Source: Pelagovum pacificum
GTDB taxonomy: Bacteria > Pseudomonadota > Alphaproteobacteria > Rhodobacterales > Rhodobacteraceae
Assembly (NCBI RefSeq): GCF_016134045.1
Contig: NZ_CP065915.1
Location: forward strand, 186,001 to 250,000
Length of the DNA stretch: 64,000 nt
Reading direction: 5' to 3'
This document shows, one piece after another, positions 51,015 through 59,854 of the stretch; the first letter of the stretch is position 1; each line of letters starts with the position of its first letter. The position numbers and the translations under genes are program-made. The notes beneath the pieces were generated by a model. That model worked only from the letters and a program-made list of their open reading frames with translations, had not been told where the DNA came from and made no database searches.

Positions 51015-53140
51015 CCCGGTTCGACGCCGTCCTGATGGTTGACTGGTCGGGGTCCGCCACGCCGACCTCCGCCAAGCCGAAGAAGGACGCGATTTGGATC
51101 GGTGAAGCGTCGGACAACGGCGTGACCGCCAGCTACCACCGCACGCGAGCCTCGGCGATGGCGGCGATCTCTGCCCGCATCGACACGGCGCTGGCCCACG
51201 GCGAGCGGCTGCTGATCGGCTTCGATTTCCCCTTCGCATACCCCCGCGGCTTCGCCCATGCGCTGACCGGCGCGACCGATCCGCTGGGCCTCTGGGACTG
51301 GCTGGCTGAGCGGATCGAGGACGCGCCCGACAATGCCAACAACCGGTTCGAGGTCGCCGCCGCGATCAATGCGCGCTTCCCCGGCGTCGGCCCGTTCTGG
51401 GGGCGGCCCGCGCACCTCGACCTGCCCGACCTGCCGACGCATGGCAGCGCGCGAACCTTCAAGGGCTTCCCCGAAAGGCGCGAGGTCGAGGGATTGCTGA
51501 AAAGCACGCACCCCTGCTGGAAGCTGTTCACCACCGGTTCGGTCGGTTCGCAGGCGCTGCTCGGGCTGCCGCGTCTGGCGGCGCTGCGGCAGCGCTACGG
51601 CAAGGCGATCGCAATCAGCCCGTTCGAACGCGCCGAGGCCCCGGTCGTTCTGGCGGAGATATTCCCCACGCTGCTCGACCGCGTGGTGCGCGCCCGGACA
51701 GGAGCGGACGATATCCGCGACGAGGTGCAGGTCAGGACGCTGGCCGAGGCGTTCTTCCGGCTCGCGCCGGAGCAGCTTGCCGCGATGCTGGCCGAAGGCG
51801 ATGCCGAGGAAGGCTGGATCCTCGGCATCGGCCATGCTGACGCTCTGGAACGGGCGTTGCCATCAGGGGGCGTCGTCCGGGACTTCACGCCGGTGCCGCC
51901 GCTCTCGGACGATTGCTTTGCGCTGCCCCGCGGGGTGACCTGGACGCCGGTGGACGAGGCGCTCGACCTGCTGCGCGACCGACTTTCCCCGGTGACGGAA
52001 AGCGAGATCTGCCCCGTGACCGAGGCCGTAGGCCTGCCGCTCGCGGAGGATGCCGTCGCGGCACGGTCACATCCGCCGGGCGCGAACGCGGCGGTGGACG
52101 GCTACGGCTTCGCCCACCCCGGGCCCCAGACGGGCGCTCTGGTCCTGCCGCTGGTCCGTGGCCGGGCGGCTGCGGGCGCGCCCTTCGATCAGCGTGTCGC
52201 ATCGGGGCAGGCAGTGCGCATCCTGACCGGGGCGCTGCTGCCCGACGGGGTCGATACCGTGGCGTTGCAGGAGGACTGCGCGGTCTCCGACGGAGACGTC
52301 GCGATGACGAAGGCCCCGAAACCCGGCGCCAACACCCGCAAGGCGGGTGAGGACATCCGGACGGGCGATCCGGTGCTCCCGGCCGGTCGGGTCCTCACGC
52401 CGGGGGATCTCGCCACCCTGTCGGCGGCGGGGCTCGGCACGGTGACGGTCCGGCGGCGGCTGAGGGTTGGCGTGCTGTCTACGGGGGACGAGCTGCGCGC
52501 TCCGGGGGAGGCCGACGGCGTGTCGCACACGATCGACGCCAATCGGCCGATGCTTTTGTCGCTGCTCGGCCGCTGGGGCTACGAGCCGGTCGACCTCGGC
52601 ATCGCGCCAGACAGTCAGGACGCGGTCCGCGACCGGCTCGAGCACGGCGCGGCCGAGGCGGATGCGATCCTCACCTCCGGTGGCGCTTCGGCGGGGGATG
52701 AAGACCACGTCAGCCGTCTGCTGAACGAGACCGGGTCGATGCAGCTCTGGCGGATCGCGGTGAAGCCGGGACGTCCGCTGGCGCTCGGCCTGTGGCGGGG
52801 GGCGCCGATATTCGGCTTGCCCGGCAACCCGGTCGCCGCCTTCGTCTGCACGCTGATCTTCGCGCGGCCCGCGCTCGCGCGGCTGGCCGGCGCAGGCTGG
52901 CCGGACGTCGTCGGGTTCGAGGTGCCCGCCGCCTTCACCAAGTCGAAGAAGCAAGGCCGGCGCGAGTACCTGCGCGCGCGCATCCGCGAGGGCCGGGCGG
53001 AAGTCTTCGCCTCCGAAGGTTCGGGCCGGGTCACCGGGCTGAGCTGGGCCGAGGGGCTGGTCGAACTGGCCGAACCTGCGCGGCAGATCGCGCCCGGCGA
53101 CCCGGTGCGGTTCCTCCCGTTCGGGAGCTTCGGCCTGTGA
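51011..53140 (+). CDS. moeA: Molybdopterin molybdotransferase MoeA with N-terminal RNase-H-fold-like domain
   Basis: A 709-residue fusion. Residues about 305-709 are MoeA, which inserts molybdate into adenylylated molybdopterin: SHPPGANAAVDGYGF, VRILTGALLPDGVDTV, STGDELRAPGEA, TSGGASAGDEDHVSRLL, KPGRPLALGL and GLPGNPVAAFV. Residues 1-300 are unrelated: VLMVDWSGSA (Asp11), LLIGFDFPFAYPRGF (Asp72) and ADDIRDEVQVRTLAEAF form a spaced Asp pattern like DUF429/RNase-H-like domains; THPCWKLFTTG may be a second site. MoeA is usually about 400 residues. The start overlaps mobB. I saw no frameshift or internal start that would separate the two parts. Confidence 0.9.
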   Translation: MTRFDAVLMVDWSGSATPTSAKPKKDAIWIGEASDNGVTASYHRTRASAMAAISARIDTALAHGERLLIGFDFPFAYPRGFAHALTGATDPLGLWDWLAERIEDAPDNANNRFEVAAAINARFPGVGPFWGRPAHLDLPDLPTHGSARTFKGFPERREVEGLLKSTHPCWKLFTTGSVGSQALLGLPRLAALRQRYGKAIAISPFERAEAPVVLAEIFPTLLDRVVRARTGADDIRDEVQVRTLAEAFFRLAPEQLAAMLAEGDAEEGWILGIGHADALERALPSGGVVRDFTPVPPLSDDCFALPRGVTWTPVDEALDLLRDRLSPVTESEICPVTEAVGLPLAEDAVAARSHPPGANAAVDGYGFAHPGPQTGALVLPLVRGRAAAGAPFDQRVASGQAVRILTGALLPDGVDTVALQEDCAVSDGDVAMTKAPKPGANTRKAGEDIRTGDPVLPAGRVLTPGDLATLSAAGLGTVTVRRRLRVGVLSTGDELRAPGEADGVSHTIDANRPMLLSLLGRWGYEPVDLGIAPDSQDAVRDRLEHGAAEADAILTSGGASAGDEDHVSRLLNETGSMQLWRIAVKPGRPLALGLWRGAPIFGLPGNPVAAFVCTLIFARPALARLAGAGWPDVVGFEVPAAFTKSKKQGRREYLRARIREGRAEVFASEGSGRVTGLSWAEGLVELAEPARQIAPGDPVRFLPFGSFGL

Positions 53141-53715
53141 TCGTGCGCAAGGGGTTCCACCCCGACGACCGCCCGGTGCTGGCGCGGCTCTACTGGCAGG
53201 CGTTCGGGGGCAAACTGGGTCGCGTCCTTGGTCCCGAGCAGAAGGCGTTGCGCTTCATCGAGGAAATGGCGAGCCCGTCCCATGCCCTCTGCGCCTACGA
53301 CGGCGAGGTCCTGATCGGCGTCGCCGGGTTCCACACGCGGGACGGGGCGCTGGTGGGCGGCGACTTCGCCGATCTGCGGCGGGTCTACGGCCTGCCGGGC
53401 GCGCTTTGGCGGGCCGCTTGCCTGCGGCTGCTGGAGCGTCCGATGGAGCAGCGACAGCTGCTCGTGGACGGTATCTTCGTCACCGAAGCGGAGCGCGGGC
53501 GCGGCGTCGGCACCGCGCTGATCGAGGCACTGGCACGGGAGGCGCAGGCGCGGCATTGCCGCGAGGTGCTGCTCGACGTGGTGGAGGACAACGTCTCCGC
53601 GCGGGCGCTCTATGATCGGCGGGGGTTTCAGGAAGTGGGGGAGCGCGGCTCGCCCCTGATCCGGCTGCTGTTCGGTTACGGCAAGGCGACGACGATGGCG
53701 AGGCGCATCATGTGA
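53137..53715 (+). CDS. GNAT family N-acetyltransferase
   Basis: A 192-residue GNAT protein. LLVDGIFVTEAERGRGVGTALIEALAREAQ contains the acetyl-CoA loop (ERGRGVGTAL), and VVEDNVSARALYDRRGFQEV is the C-terminal motif. A long insert (about 60-100) precedes the acetyl-CoA loop. Start GTG 53137 overlaps the moeA stop, so it is co-transcribed with the molybdenum-cofactor genes, though nothing indicates a role in that pathway. Confidence 0.88.
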   Translation: MIVRKGFHPDDRPVLARLYWQAFGGKLGRVLGPEQKALRFIEEMASPSHALCAYDGEVLIGVAGFHTRDGALVGGDFADLRRVYGLPGALWRAACLRLLERPMEQRQLLVDGIFVTEAERGRGVGTALIEALAREAQARHCREVLLDVVEDNVSARALYDRRGFQEVGERGSPLIRLLFGYGKATTMARRIM

Positions 53716-53745
53716 GCCGTGCGATACAGTGGGGCGCGGCGCGGC

Positions 53746-54222
53746 TCACTCCTCGCTCACGTCCTCTTCGGCCGAGCCGGGGTCGAGCACGGTCTGGAAC
53801 TCGCCGTCATAGGCGACGAAGGCCTGCACGCAGGGGCTGGCCCCGAAGTTGTCGCAGCGCGATCCGTGCCGCGCGAGCAGGATCACCCGCTCGCCCGCGA
53901 AATCGACCGTCTCCCACTTGAAGCCCCACCAACTCTTGGACCAGCTGCCGTCGATGACGAAATGGATCGGCGAGCCACCTGTGCCGTGCCAGTGGGCCAT
54001 GTTCCACTCGCAGGAGACATATTCGAAATCGACGACCTCGTCGTCGGACATCCCGTCTCCATCGAGGTCGGCGGAGATGATCGCGCCATCCCGTACCTCG
54101 AGCGCGCCGGCTTCGATCGACTCGCAGGTCTCGGCGGCCTCGTCGAGGATCATCTGTGCCCGCTCGCTCTGAGCGAGGGCAGGCGCGGCGAGGAGCGACA
54201 GCAGCAGCGCGAGATGTTTCAT
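53746..54222 (-). CDS. Secreted hypothetical protein with EF-hand-like loop
   Basis: A 158-residue exported protein: signal peptide MKHLALLLSLLAAPALA, then SERAQMILDEAAETCESIEAG, a calcium-loop-like DLDGDGMSDDE and two Cys pairs (CESIE/CEWNM and CDNF/CVQAF). HGTGGSPIHFVIDGSWSKS and LLARHGSRCDNFGASPC are notable. I do not recognise a family. It is the last gene of the minus-strand group; its ATG overlaps the plsY stop (ATGA). Confidence 0.8.
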   Translation of the reverse strand: MKHLALLLSLLAAPALAQSERAQMILDEAAETCESIEAGALEVRDGAIISADLDGDGMSDDEVVDFEYVSCEWNMAHWHGTGGSPIHFVIDGSWSKSWWGFKWETVDFAGERVILLARHGSRCDNFGASPCVQAFVAYDGEFQTVLDPGSAEEDVSEE

Positions 54223-54827
54223 GACTTCTGTCCGATCCTCGTTTCGGTGCCCGCCCGGAGCCGGGCTATGTTCGCAGCATGCCGGATGTAGACGAGGACC
54301 GCGAGGAGGAGCGCCATCACGAATATGTCGGCGTGCCCGACCAGCAGCGCCCAGGTCGGTGCCAGACCTGCAGCGACGAGCGCGGCGAGCGACGAGAAGC
54401 GGAAGGCCGCAGCGACGGCCAGCCACGTGACACAGGTCAGCAGCCCCACGGGCCAGGCGACGGCGAGCATGATCCCGATGAAGGTCGCCACGCCCTTGCC
54501 GCCCCGAAAGCCGAGCCAGACCGGGAAGCAATGGCCAAGGAAGCTGGCCACCGCCGCAATCTGCGCCGCGTCGGGCCCCGCCAGCCACCGGGCCAGCAGC
54601 ACCGCCACCGCGCCCTTGCCGCCGTCGAGCAGCAGCGTCAGCGCCGCCGCCCGCTTGTTGCCGGTGCGCAGCACGTTGGTCGCGCCGATATTGCCCGAGC
54701 CGACCTTGCGCAGATCGCCGAGGCCGAACGCCCGCGACAGCAGCACGCCGAAGGGCACGGAGCCGAGCAGGTAGCCGAGGATGGCCCAGAGGATCAGGAG
54801 AGTGGCGGGTGAGGTGAGCTCAGGCAT
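54219..54827 (-). CDS. plsY: Acyl-phosphate glycerol-3-phosphate acyltransferase PlsY
   Basis: A 202-residue membrane enzyme starting phospholipid synthesis. Motif 1 is GSVPFGVLLSRAFGLGDLRKVGSGNIGATNVLR, with the segment GSGNIGATNVLRTGNK; motif 2 GHCFPVWLGFRGGKGVAT; about five membrane segments. The start lies three bases beyond the stop of the CPBP-protease gene. Standard length. Confidence 0.95.
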   Translation of the reverse strand: MPELTSPATLLILWAILGYLLGSVPFGVLLSRAFGLGDLRKVGSGNIGATNVLRTGNKRAAALTLLLDGGKGAVAVLLARWLAGPDAAQIAAVASFLGHCFPVWLGFRGGKGVATFIGIMLAVAWPVGLLTCVTWLAVAAAFRFSSLAALVAAGLAPTWALLVGHADIFVMALLLAVLVYIRHAANIARLRAGTETRIGQKS

Positions 54828-54830
54828 CTG

Positions 54831-55289
54831 TCATCCTTCCGGTCCGCCCCAGCCGAGGATCCATGCCGCGACGGTCAGCCAGTGGAGCGTGATGGCCGGC
54901 AGCAGCGTCCCGCTTCGCCATGTGCTCAGCGTCGCCGAGAGGCCGAGCGTCGCGGTCAGGGCGAGGAAGGCGGGATCGGTGAAGAGCGGCACCATCGCGG
55001 GGCGGAACAGCCAGGCCGCGAGCGGGTGCCAGGCGAGGTAGGTGGCCAGCAGAAGTGCCGCCACGGGAAGGCTGCGCAGGCGCGGGCGCAGCAGCGGGCC
55101 GCGAAAGACCAACTCTTCCGCGATCGCCGGGACGAGCAGGGCAAGCGCCGCCTGTTTCGCGCGCGAAACGTCGACGTTGGGCTGCAATTGTCCGGGAAAG
55201 CCGGAAAATCGGTTGAGGATCAGTGCGACGAGCACGATCGCGGCCAGCATCGCCGCGGCTTCGAGCCAGTCGCGGCGGCGGCCTGTCAT
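54831..55289 (-). CDS. CPBP-family intramembrane metalloprotease-like protein
   Basis: A 152-residue membrane protein. The ABI/CPBP motif EELVFRG (motif 1, EExxxR) lies near residue 59, followed by YLAWH and a C-terminal LPAITLHWLTVAAW (His motif). It is short for the family. Start ATG 55289 overlaps the stop of the pyrC-like gene (ATGA), which fixes the start. It probably cleaves or binds a membrane protein; no substrate is apparent. Confidence 0.83.
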   Translation of the reverse strand: MTGRRRDWLEAAAMLAAIVLVALILNRFSGFPGQLQPNVDVSRAKQAALALLVPAIAEELVFRGPLLRPRLRSLPVAALLLATYLAWHPLAAWLFRPAMVPLFTDPAFLALTATLGLSATLSTWRSGTLLPAITLHWLTVAAWILGWGGPEG

Positions 55290-56554
55290 CCATGAACCTG
55301 CCGTCCTCCGACCCACGTTCCCCTGACGCGGCCCTGCATCCGCGCGCCATCAAACGGCGTGTTCTTCGATTTCGAGAGCAGCGCGAACCGGTCCATGATG
55401 AACGGCGCGTCCGGGTCGAACAGGACGAGGTCGGCGGGCGCGCCTTCGGACAGGCGTCCGCTATCGAGCGCCAGTCGCTTCGACGGGTTCAGCGACAGCG
55501 CGCGGAACAGGCCCGGCATGGACAGATGCCCGGAATGATACAGCCGCAGTGCGGCGGGCAGCAGCGTCTCGAGCCCGACGGCGCCGGAGGCGGCTTCCTC
55601 GAACGGCAGGCGCTTGCTCTCCTCGTCCTGCGGCGTGTGCATCGAGCAGATCACGTCGATCAGGCCGGAGGCGACCGCTTCCACCACGGCGAGACGGTCG
55701 TCCTCGTGCCGGAGCGGCGGCTTCACCTTGAAGAAGGTGCGGTAGTCGGCGACGTCGAGCTCGTTCAGCGTCAGGTGGTGGATCGACACGCCGGCGGTGA
55801 TGTCGAGCCCGTTGCGCTTCGCCCGCTCCAGCGCGGGCAGGGCGCGGGCGGTGGTGAGCTGGTCGATATGGAGCCGCGCGCCGGTCATCTCCGCCAGCGC
55901 GATCTGGCGATCGAGCTCCATCCGCTCGGCCATCGGCGTCACGCCGGAGAGGCCGCGCAGCGATGCGAACTTGCCCGAGGTGGCGCAGGCGCCGGCGGAG
56001 AGGATCGGCTCCTGCACGTGGGCGACGACGAGTGCGCCGAGCGCGCGGGCGTAGGTCAGCGCGCGGGAATAGACCTTGGTGTTTTCGACCACGCGGTCGC
56101 AGTCGGAGAAGGCGACGGCGCCGGCATCAAGGAGGAAGCCGATCTCCGTCATCTCGCGCCCCTCGCGGCCCTTCGTGAGCGCCGCCATCGGCAGAACGCG
56201 CACGATCGAGTCGGCGCTGGCGCGGCGTTCGACGAACTCCAGCGTCTCGGGCGTGTCGATCGCGGGGGTCGTGTCGGGCCGGGTGATCATCGTGGTGACC
56301 CCGCCTGCGGCGGCGGCGCGCCCGGCGGAGGCGAAGCTCTCCTTGTGGCGCTCGCCCGGCTCGGAGACCTTCACGCCGAGGTCTACGATGCCGGGGGCGA
56401 GGAACTGGCCGCCGCAATCCATCGCGCCGTCGGGGATGTCGGTGCCGTCGATGAGAGCGGCGATGCGGCCGTCCTCGATCCGAAGCCCGCCGGGACGGAC
56501 CTCGTCACGTTCGGGGTCGATCAGGCGGGCGTTGGCGAGAATCACGGTGGTCAT
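55286..56554 (-). CDS. Dihydroorotase-like protein (non-catalytic PyrC' type)
   Basis: A 422-residue amidohydrolase-fold protein resembling type I dihydroorotase: APGIVDLGVKVSEPGERHKES, TTMITRPDTTPAIDTPETL, TPMAERMELDRQIALAE, SIHHLTLNE and DLVLFDPDAPFIMD. The metal site is lost: the usual HxH of strand 1 is Gly60-Val-Lys62, and the catalytic Asp motif (DHAPH) reads SMHTPQ (304-309). It matches the inactive dihydroorotase homologs that form a complex with ATCase (PyrB). pyrB is indeed upstream on the same strand. A separate active pyrC should exist elsewhere. Confidence 0.9.
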   Translation of the reverse strand: MTTVILANARLIDPERDEVRPGGLRIEDGRIAALIDGTDIPDGAMDCGGQFLAPGIVDLGVKVSEPGERHKESFASAGRAAAAGGVTTMITRPDTTPAIDTPETLEFVERRASADSIVRVLPMAALTKGREGREMTEIGFLLDAGAVAFSDCDRVVENTKVYSRALTYARALGALVVAHVQEPILSAGACATSGKFASLRGLSGVTPMAERMELDRQIALAEMTGARLHIDQLTTARALPALERAKRNGLDITAGVSIHHLTLNELDVADYRTFFKVKPPLRHEDDRLAVVEAVASGLIDVICSMHTPQDEESKRLPFEEAASGAVGLETLLPAALRLYHSGHLSMPGLFRALSLNPSKRLALDSGRLSEGAPADLVLFDPDAPFIMDRFALLSKSKNTPFDGARMQGRVRGTWVGGRQVHG

Positions 56555-56630
56555 CGGGGCTCCGGCTTGCGGGGTCTTTCTACCGTATGGAGGCGTGGGG
56601 TCGAGGGGGTGTTGCGGGGTGAGTTAGGCG

Positions 56631-56970
56631 TGGCCCTCTTCCGACGGGGGAGAGGGTTGGGTGAGGGGCAGCACGGCTGCGCATCGAGCGCGCACCCTAC
56701 GGATGGGTGGGACGTGGCCCTCCCCCCTCGGGGGAGAGGGTTGGGTGAGGGGGCAGCACGGGAGCGCATCAAGCGCGCATCCTACGGATGGGTGGGACGT
56801 GGCCCTCCCCCCTCGGGGGAGAGGGTTGGGTGAGGGGGCAGCTCGGGTGCGCATCGAGCGCGCACCCTACGGATGGGTGGGACGTGGCCCTCCCCCTCGG
56901 GGGAGAGGGTTGGGTGAGGGGCAGCACGGGTGGGCATCAGGCGCGCACCCTACAGATGCGTGGCGCCGCC
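56631..56970. repeat. Tandem repeat array, family D (four units of about 85 bp)
   Basis: Units begin with TGGCCCTC at 56631, 56715, 56800 and 56885 (spacing 84, 85, 85). Each has a CCTCCCC...GGGGGAGAGG hairpin, GGTTGGGTGAGGGG, then TGCGCATCGAGCGCGCACCC and ATGGGTGGGACG. Units differ by single bases and short indels; the last decays after 56950. The array fills the gap of 56555-57013, which has no gene. A lone copy is at 40779-40860. Confidence 0.85.
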
Positions 56971-57013
56971 CTATCCCCATGTGTGAGGGGGCAAGCCAAC
57001 GACCCCGATCAAC

Positions 57014-57613
57014 TCACCCGTTCCCCTCGGCCGCCATCTTGATGCCGCGCATGATGCGGTAGACCTCGCGGCCGTCGTCGATGCGGGCGAACTCGATCGG
57101 GGTGCGTACGGTGCGGGTCCGCCGACGGCCGTTGCGGCTCGAGGTGACGGTCCGCGTATCATACGCGAAGCGGACCGTGGCCGGGTCTCCGTCGAAGAGG
57201 CGGATCTCGGTGGTCTCGTCGATCGGCCAGTCCGACAGCGTCCGGCCCCGAAACGGATGGTCCACGGCGATGAAGGCCCGCTTGTCGGTCAGCGTGTAGT
57301 AGGTCCGGGTCATCAGATAGCTCGACCAGAGGAACCGGCCGATCGCGTTCCACAGCCCGATGAACAGGAAGATCAGCCCGAAATAGGGAAACAGCGCGAA
57401 AGGGCCCGGTGCGTCGCGGGGTGGGCCCATCGAAAAGGCCATCGACATCCAGAAGAGCGAGAACACCACGAAGACGCCGCCCATCAGCCCTTCGAACAGG
57501 TTGTAGCCGGCGAAGCTCAGTCCGCTGCGCGGGCGGCCCTGCCAGCGTACCGTCTCGCCGTCGTCGAGGATGCCTTCCCAGCCGGAAGGCGCGGTTGAAA
57601 TGGTTGCCGTCAT
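57014..57613 (-). CDS. Membrane protein with bacterial PH-like domain (199 aa)
   Basis: A 199-residue protein: N-terminal WEGILDDGETVRWQGRPRSG (a common start of bPH-domain proteins), two membrane helices (GGVFVVFSLFWMSMAF; FPYFGLIFLFIGLWNAIGRF), then SYLMTRTYYTLTDKRAFIAVD, a beta-rich PH-like domain ending IEFARIDDGREVYRIM. The cytoplasmic domain has a basic stretch (SRNGRRRTRT). It lies between the pyrB group and the repeat array on the same strand. Function unknown. Confidence 0.82.
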   Translation of the reverse strand: MTATISTAPSGWEGILDDGETVRWQGRPRSGLSFAGYNLFEGLMGGVFVVFSLFWMSMAFSMGPPRDAPGPFALFPYFGLIFLFIGLWNAIGRFLWSSYLMTRTYYTLTDKRAFIAVDHPFRGRTLSDWPIDETTEIRLFDGDPATVRFAYDTRTVTSSRNGRRRTRTVRTPIEFARIDDGREVYRIMRGIKMAAEGNG

Positions 57614-57771
57614 CGAAATCGTCCTGCGTGCCGAAATATGCCGGGAGTATGCCCGGGAAGGCGGCATCGGGGAAGCGGTGTTGGAAAGTTGCCGTATGGC
57701 CCTGACGTGCGCCCGGACCCTGTCCGCGACGGACGGCGCTGCCCGACCCGCCCGGGGCTTGGTCCGGTCGG

Positions 57772-58209
57772 TCAGGCGTCGCGCGCGGCCTCGATCCGCT
57801 CCAGCGTGAGGCGGGGCTTGCGCTGGAACCGGACGAGGTGGCGGCTGCCGGAATTGGTCGTCACCTGCACGGCGGAGCCGAACGGGCGCAGCTTGTCGAT
57901 GCGCTTGAGCTCGATCTCCTGCCCGCCGGGTCCGACGAGGCGGCGGTCGGTGAGGTGCCAGCGCTCGGTCATGTCGCGATCGGCCGCGCTCTTGTGGCGG
58001 GCGGCGACGATGAGGATGGCGACCGGCGGGCCGGCGAAGGCGAGCGGCCTCCAGACCAGCCAGAAGGACAAGGCGGACAGCGCTGCCGCCAGCACGGCGA
58101 GCCACGCGTGGTCGCGGGTGTAGACCGCCGGGTCCGGGGCGAACGATTGCAGCAGGCGCTCGTCCGGAGCGAGGTCGGGCGCCTCGGGATCGGGGAGAGC
58201 CTCGCTCAC
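57772..58209 (-). CDS. Membrane protein with PH-like domain (145 aa)
   Basis: A 145-residue protein with an acidic N-terminus ([20 protein letters not shown]), two adjacent hydrophobic helices (AWLAVLAAALSALSFWLVW; AFAGPPVAILIVAA) and a C-terminal domain RWHLTDRRLVGPGGQEIELKRIDKLRPFG that looks like a short bacterial PH fold. Its ATG overlaps the stop of the 172-residue protein (ATGA). Function unknown; similar in layout to the 199-residue neighbour at 57014, suggesting they work together. Confidence 0.78.
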   Translation of the reverse strand: MSEALPDPEAPDLAPDERLLQSFAPDPAVYTRDHAWLAVLAAALSALSFWLVWRPLAFAGPPVAILIVAARHKSAADRDMTERWHLTDRRLVGPGGQEIELKRIDKLRPFGSAVQVTTNSGSRHLVRFQRKPRLTLERIEAARDA

Positions 58210-58724
58210 GAGATCAGGATCATCACGAGGACGAGCGCGAAGAGCACCAGGAGCACAAGCACCGCGATCCGCCCGCCGATCGCTGCGTCGGAGGGTGGCT
58301 TGCGGGTCTCGTCGAGCGTGCCTTCGGCAGCGTCGGCGCGCAGCTTCTCCATCGGGGCGATCACCGTCGGCTCGGAATAGGTGCCGATCCAGCGCAGGGG
58401 TGGGCCGACTTCGAGCGTCCGGCCCTTCACCGCATTCGACAGAAGGATCAGCACGTGTCCGCGCAGCCCGTCGAGCCGGGAGGCGTCCGGGCGGACCTGG
58501 TCGACATCCATGCCCATCCCCTCGACGAGGTAGGACGACAGGCCGAGGCCCGCCAGGTTGCCGATCGGGAACAGCTCCACCTGCTCCATGTCGAGCGTCT
58601 CGATCCCGAGCGCGGCGGCGAGGTCGTCCGGCGTCAGCGCCTCCGCCCGTTCCGGGTCGAGGTCGACGGCGAAGACACGGGCGTGACCGTGTTCGGAGGC
58701 GGGAACCTGCATCGTGGTACTCAT
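58206..58724 (-). CDS. Hypothetical protein with C-terminal membrane anchor, coupled to pyrB
   Basis: A 172-residue protein: soluble region of about 145 residues ([63 protein letters not shown]) and a single C-terminal helix ([18 protein letters not shown]), so it is probably tail-anchored with its domain in the cytoplasm. The start at 58724 overlaps the pyrB stop (ATGA). Not recognised beyond this. The tight coupling suggests a role with ATCase or simply shared regulation. Confidence 0.8.
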   Translation of the reverse strand: MSTTMQVPASEHGHARVFAVDLDPERAEALTPDDLAAALGIETLDMEQVELFPIGNLAGLGLSSYLVEGMGMDVDQVRPDASRLDGLRGHVLILLSNAVKGRTLEVGPPLRWIGTYSEPTVIAPMEKLRADAAEGTLDETRKPPSDAAIGGRIAVLVLLVLFALVLVMILIS

Positions 58725-59677
58725 GCCGGCACAGCGCCCGCCTTGCGGGCTTCGCGCAGGTTGCGGGCGAGCATGTCCATCGCGGCCATGCGCACGGCGA
58801 CGCCCATCTCGACCTGTTCCTGGATGACGGAGCGGTTGATGTCGTCGGCGAGGGTGCCGTCGATTTCCACCCCGCGGTTCATCGGTCCGGGGTGCATCAC
58901 GATGGCGTCGGGCTTGGCGTGGGCGAGCTTTTCGGCATCGAGGCCGTAGCGGTGGAAATACTCGCGCTCTGACGGGATGAAGCCGCCGTCCATCCGTTCC
59001 TTCTGGAGGCGCAGCATCATCACCACGTCGACGTCGCGCAGCCCTTCGCGCATGTCGTCGAACACCTCGACCCCGAAGTCGGCGACGCCGGAGGGCATCA
59101 GCGTCGGCGGGGCGATCAGGCGGACCCGGTTCTCCATCTTGCCGAGCAGCATGATGTTGGAGCGGGCCACGCGGGAATGTGCGATGTCGCCGCAGATCGC
59201 GATGGACAGCCGGTGCAGCCGGACCTTGGCGCGGCGGATGGTGAGCGCGTCGAGCAGCGCCTGCGTCGGGTGCTCGTGCCGTCCGTCCCCGGCGTTCAGC
59301 ACGGCGCAGTTCACCTTCTGCGCCAAGAGGTCGACCGCGCCGGAGTTCGGGTGCCGCACGACCAGCAGGTCGGGCCGCATCGCGTTCAGCGTCAGCGCGG
59401 TGTCGATCAGCGTCTCGCCCTTCTTCACCGAGGAGGAGGCGATTCCCATGTTCATCACGTCGGCGCCGAGCCGCTGGCCGGCGAGCTCGAAGCTCGCCTG
59501 CGTGCGGGTCGAGTTCTCGAAGAACATGTTGATCTGGGTGAGGCCGGCCAGCACGTCGCGGTGCGCGACGCCGCGGCGGTTGTCCTCCGCATAGCGGTCG
59601 GCGAGGTCTATCAGCGCGGTGATCTCGTCCTGTCCGAGATGCTCGATCCCGAGGAGGTGGGGGGCGCGAAAGGTCAT
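58721..59677 (-). CDS. pyrB: Aspartate carbamoyltransferase catalytic subunit
   Basis: A 318-residue ATCase joining carbamoyl phosphate and aspartate in pyrimidine synthesis. [17 protein letters not shown] opens the protein; STRT (56-59) binds carbamoyl phosphate; [38 protein letters not shown] and [14 protein letters not shown] follow. No pyrI is adjacent, in line with the class that pairs with a dihydroorotase-like partner (found here at 55286). It heads the minus-strand operon. Confidence 0.96.
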   Translation of the reverse strand: MTFRAPHLLGIEHLGQDEITALIDLADRYAEDNRRGVAHRDVLAGLTQINMFFENSTRTQASFELAGQRLGADVMNMGIASSSVKKGETLIDTALTLNAMRPDLLVVRHPNSGAVDLLAQKVNCAVLNAGDGRHEHPTQALLDALTIRRAKVRLHRLSIAICGDIAHSRVARSNIMLLGKMENRVRLIAPPTLMPSGVADFGVEVFDDMREGLRDVDVVMMLRLQKERMDGGFIPSEREYFHRYGLDAEKLAHAKPDAIVMHPGPMNRGVEIDGTLADDINRSVIQEQVEMGVAVRMAAMDMLARNLREARKAGAVPA

Positions 59678-59734
59678 GTGGTCTCCGACCGGTTGCGGAC
59701 CCGTTATATCCGGGCGGCGTGGCGCGGCAACCCG

Positions 59735-59783
59735 GGGACGGCGGGTGACGCTCGGCTGCGCCGTCGCCCCACCCGCCGTCCCG
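59735..59783. repeat. Palindromic repeat family C, copy 3
   Basis: GGGACGGCGGGTGACGCTCG on the left and CCCCACCCGCCGTCCCG on the right form a long hairpin in the gap between the divergent pyrB and uracil-DNA glycosylase genes. Near-identical 35-base overlap with 27155-27191. Confidence 0.65.
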
Positions 59784-59854
59784 CCGCGCCGTGTGACAAG
59801 ACCGGCGCGGCAGGCTATCGCTGGGGCCACACCTGCAGGAATGGATTCGGCGGC

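Noticed and set aside
55286..56554. Annotating this gene as an active dihydroorotase.
   Set aside because: The metal-ligand HxH and the catalytic Asp are replaced, so catalysis is unlikely even though overall similarity to PyrC is good.
56631..56970. CRISPR array.
   Set aside because: Units are tandem with no unique spacers, are 84-85 bp long, and contain two GC hairpins each; no cas genes are nearby.
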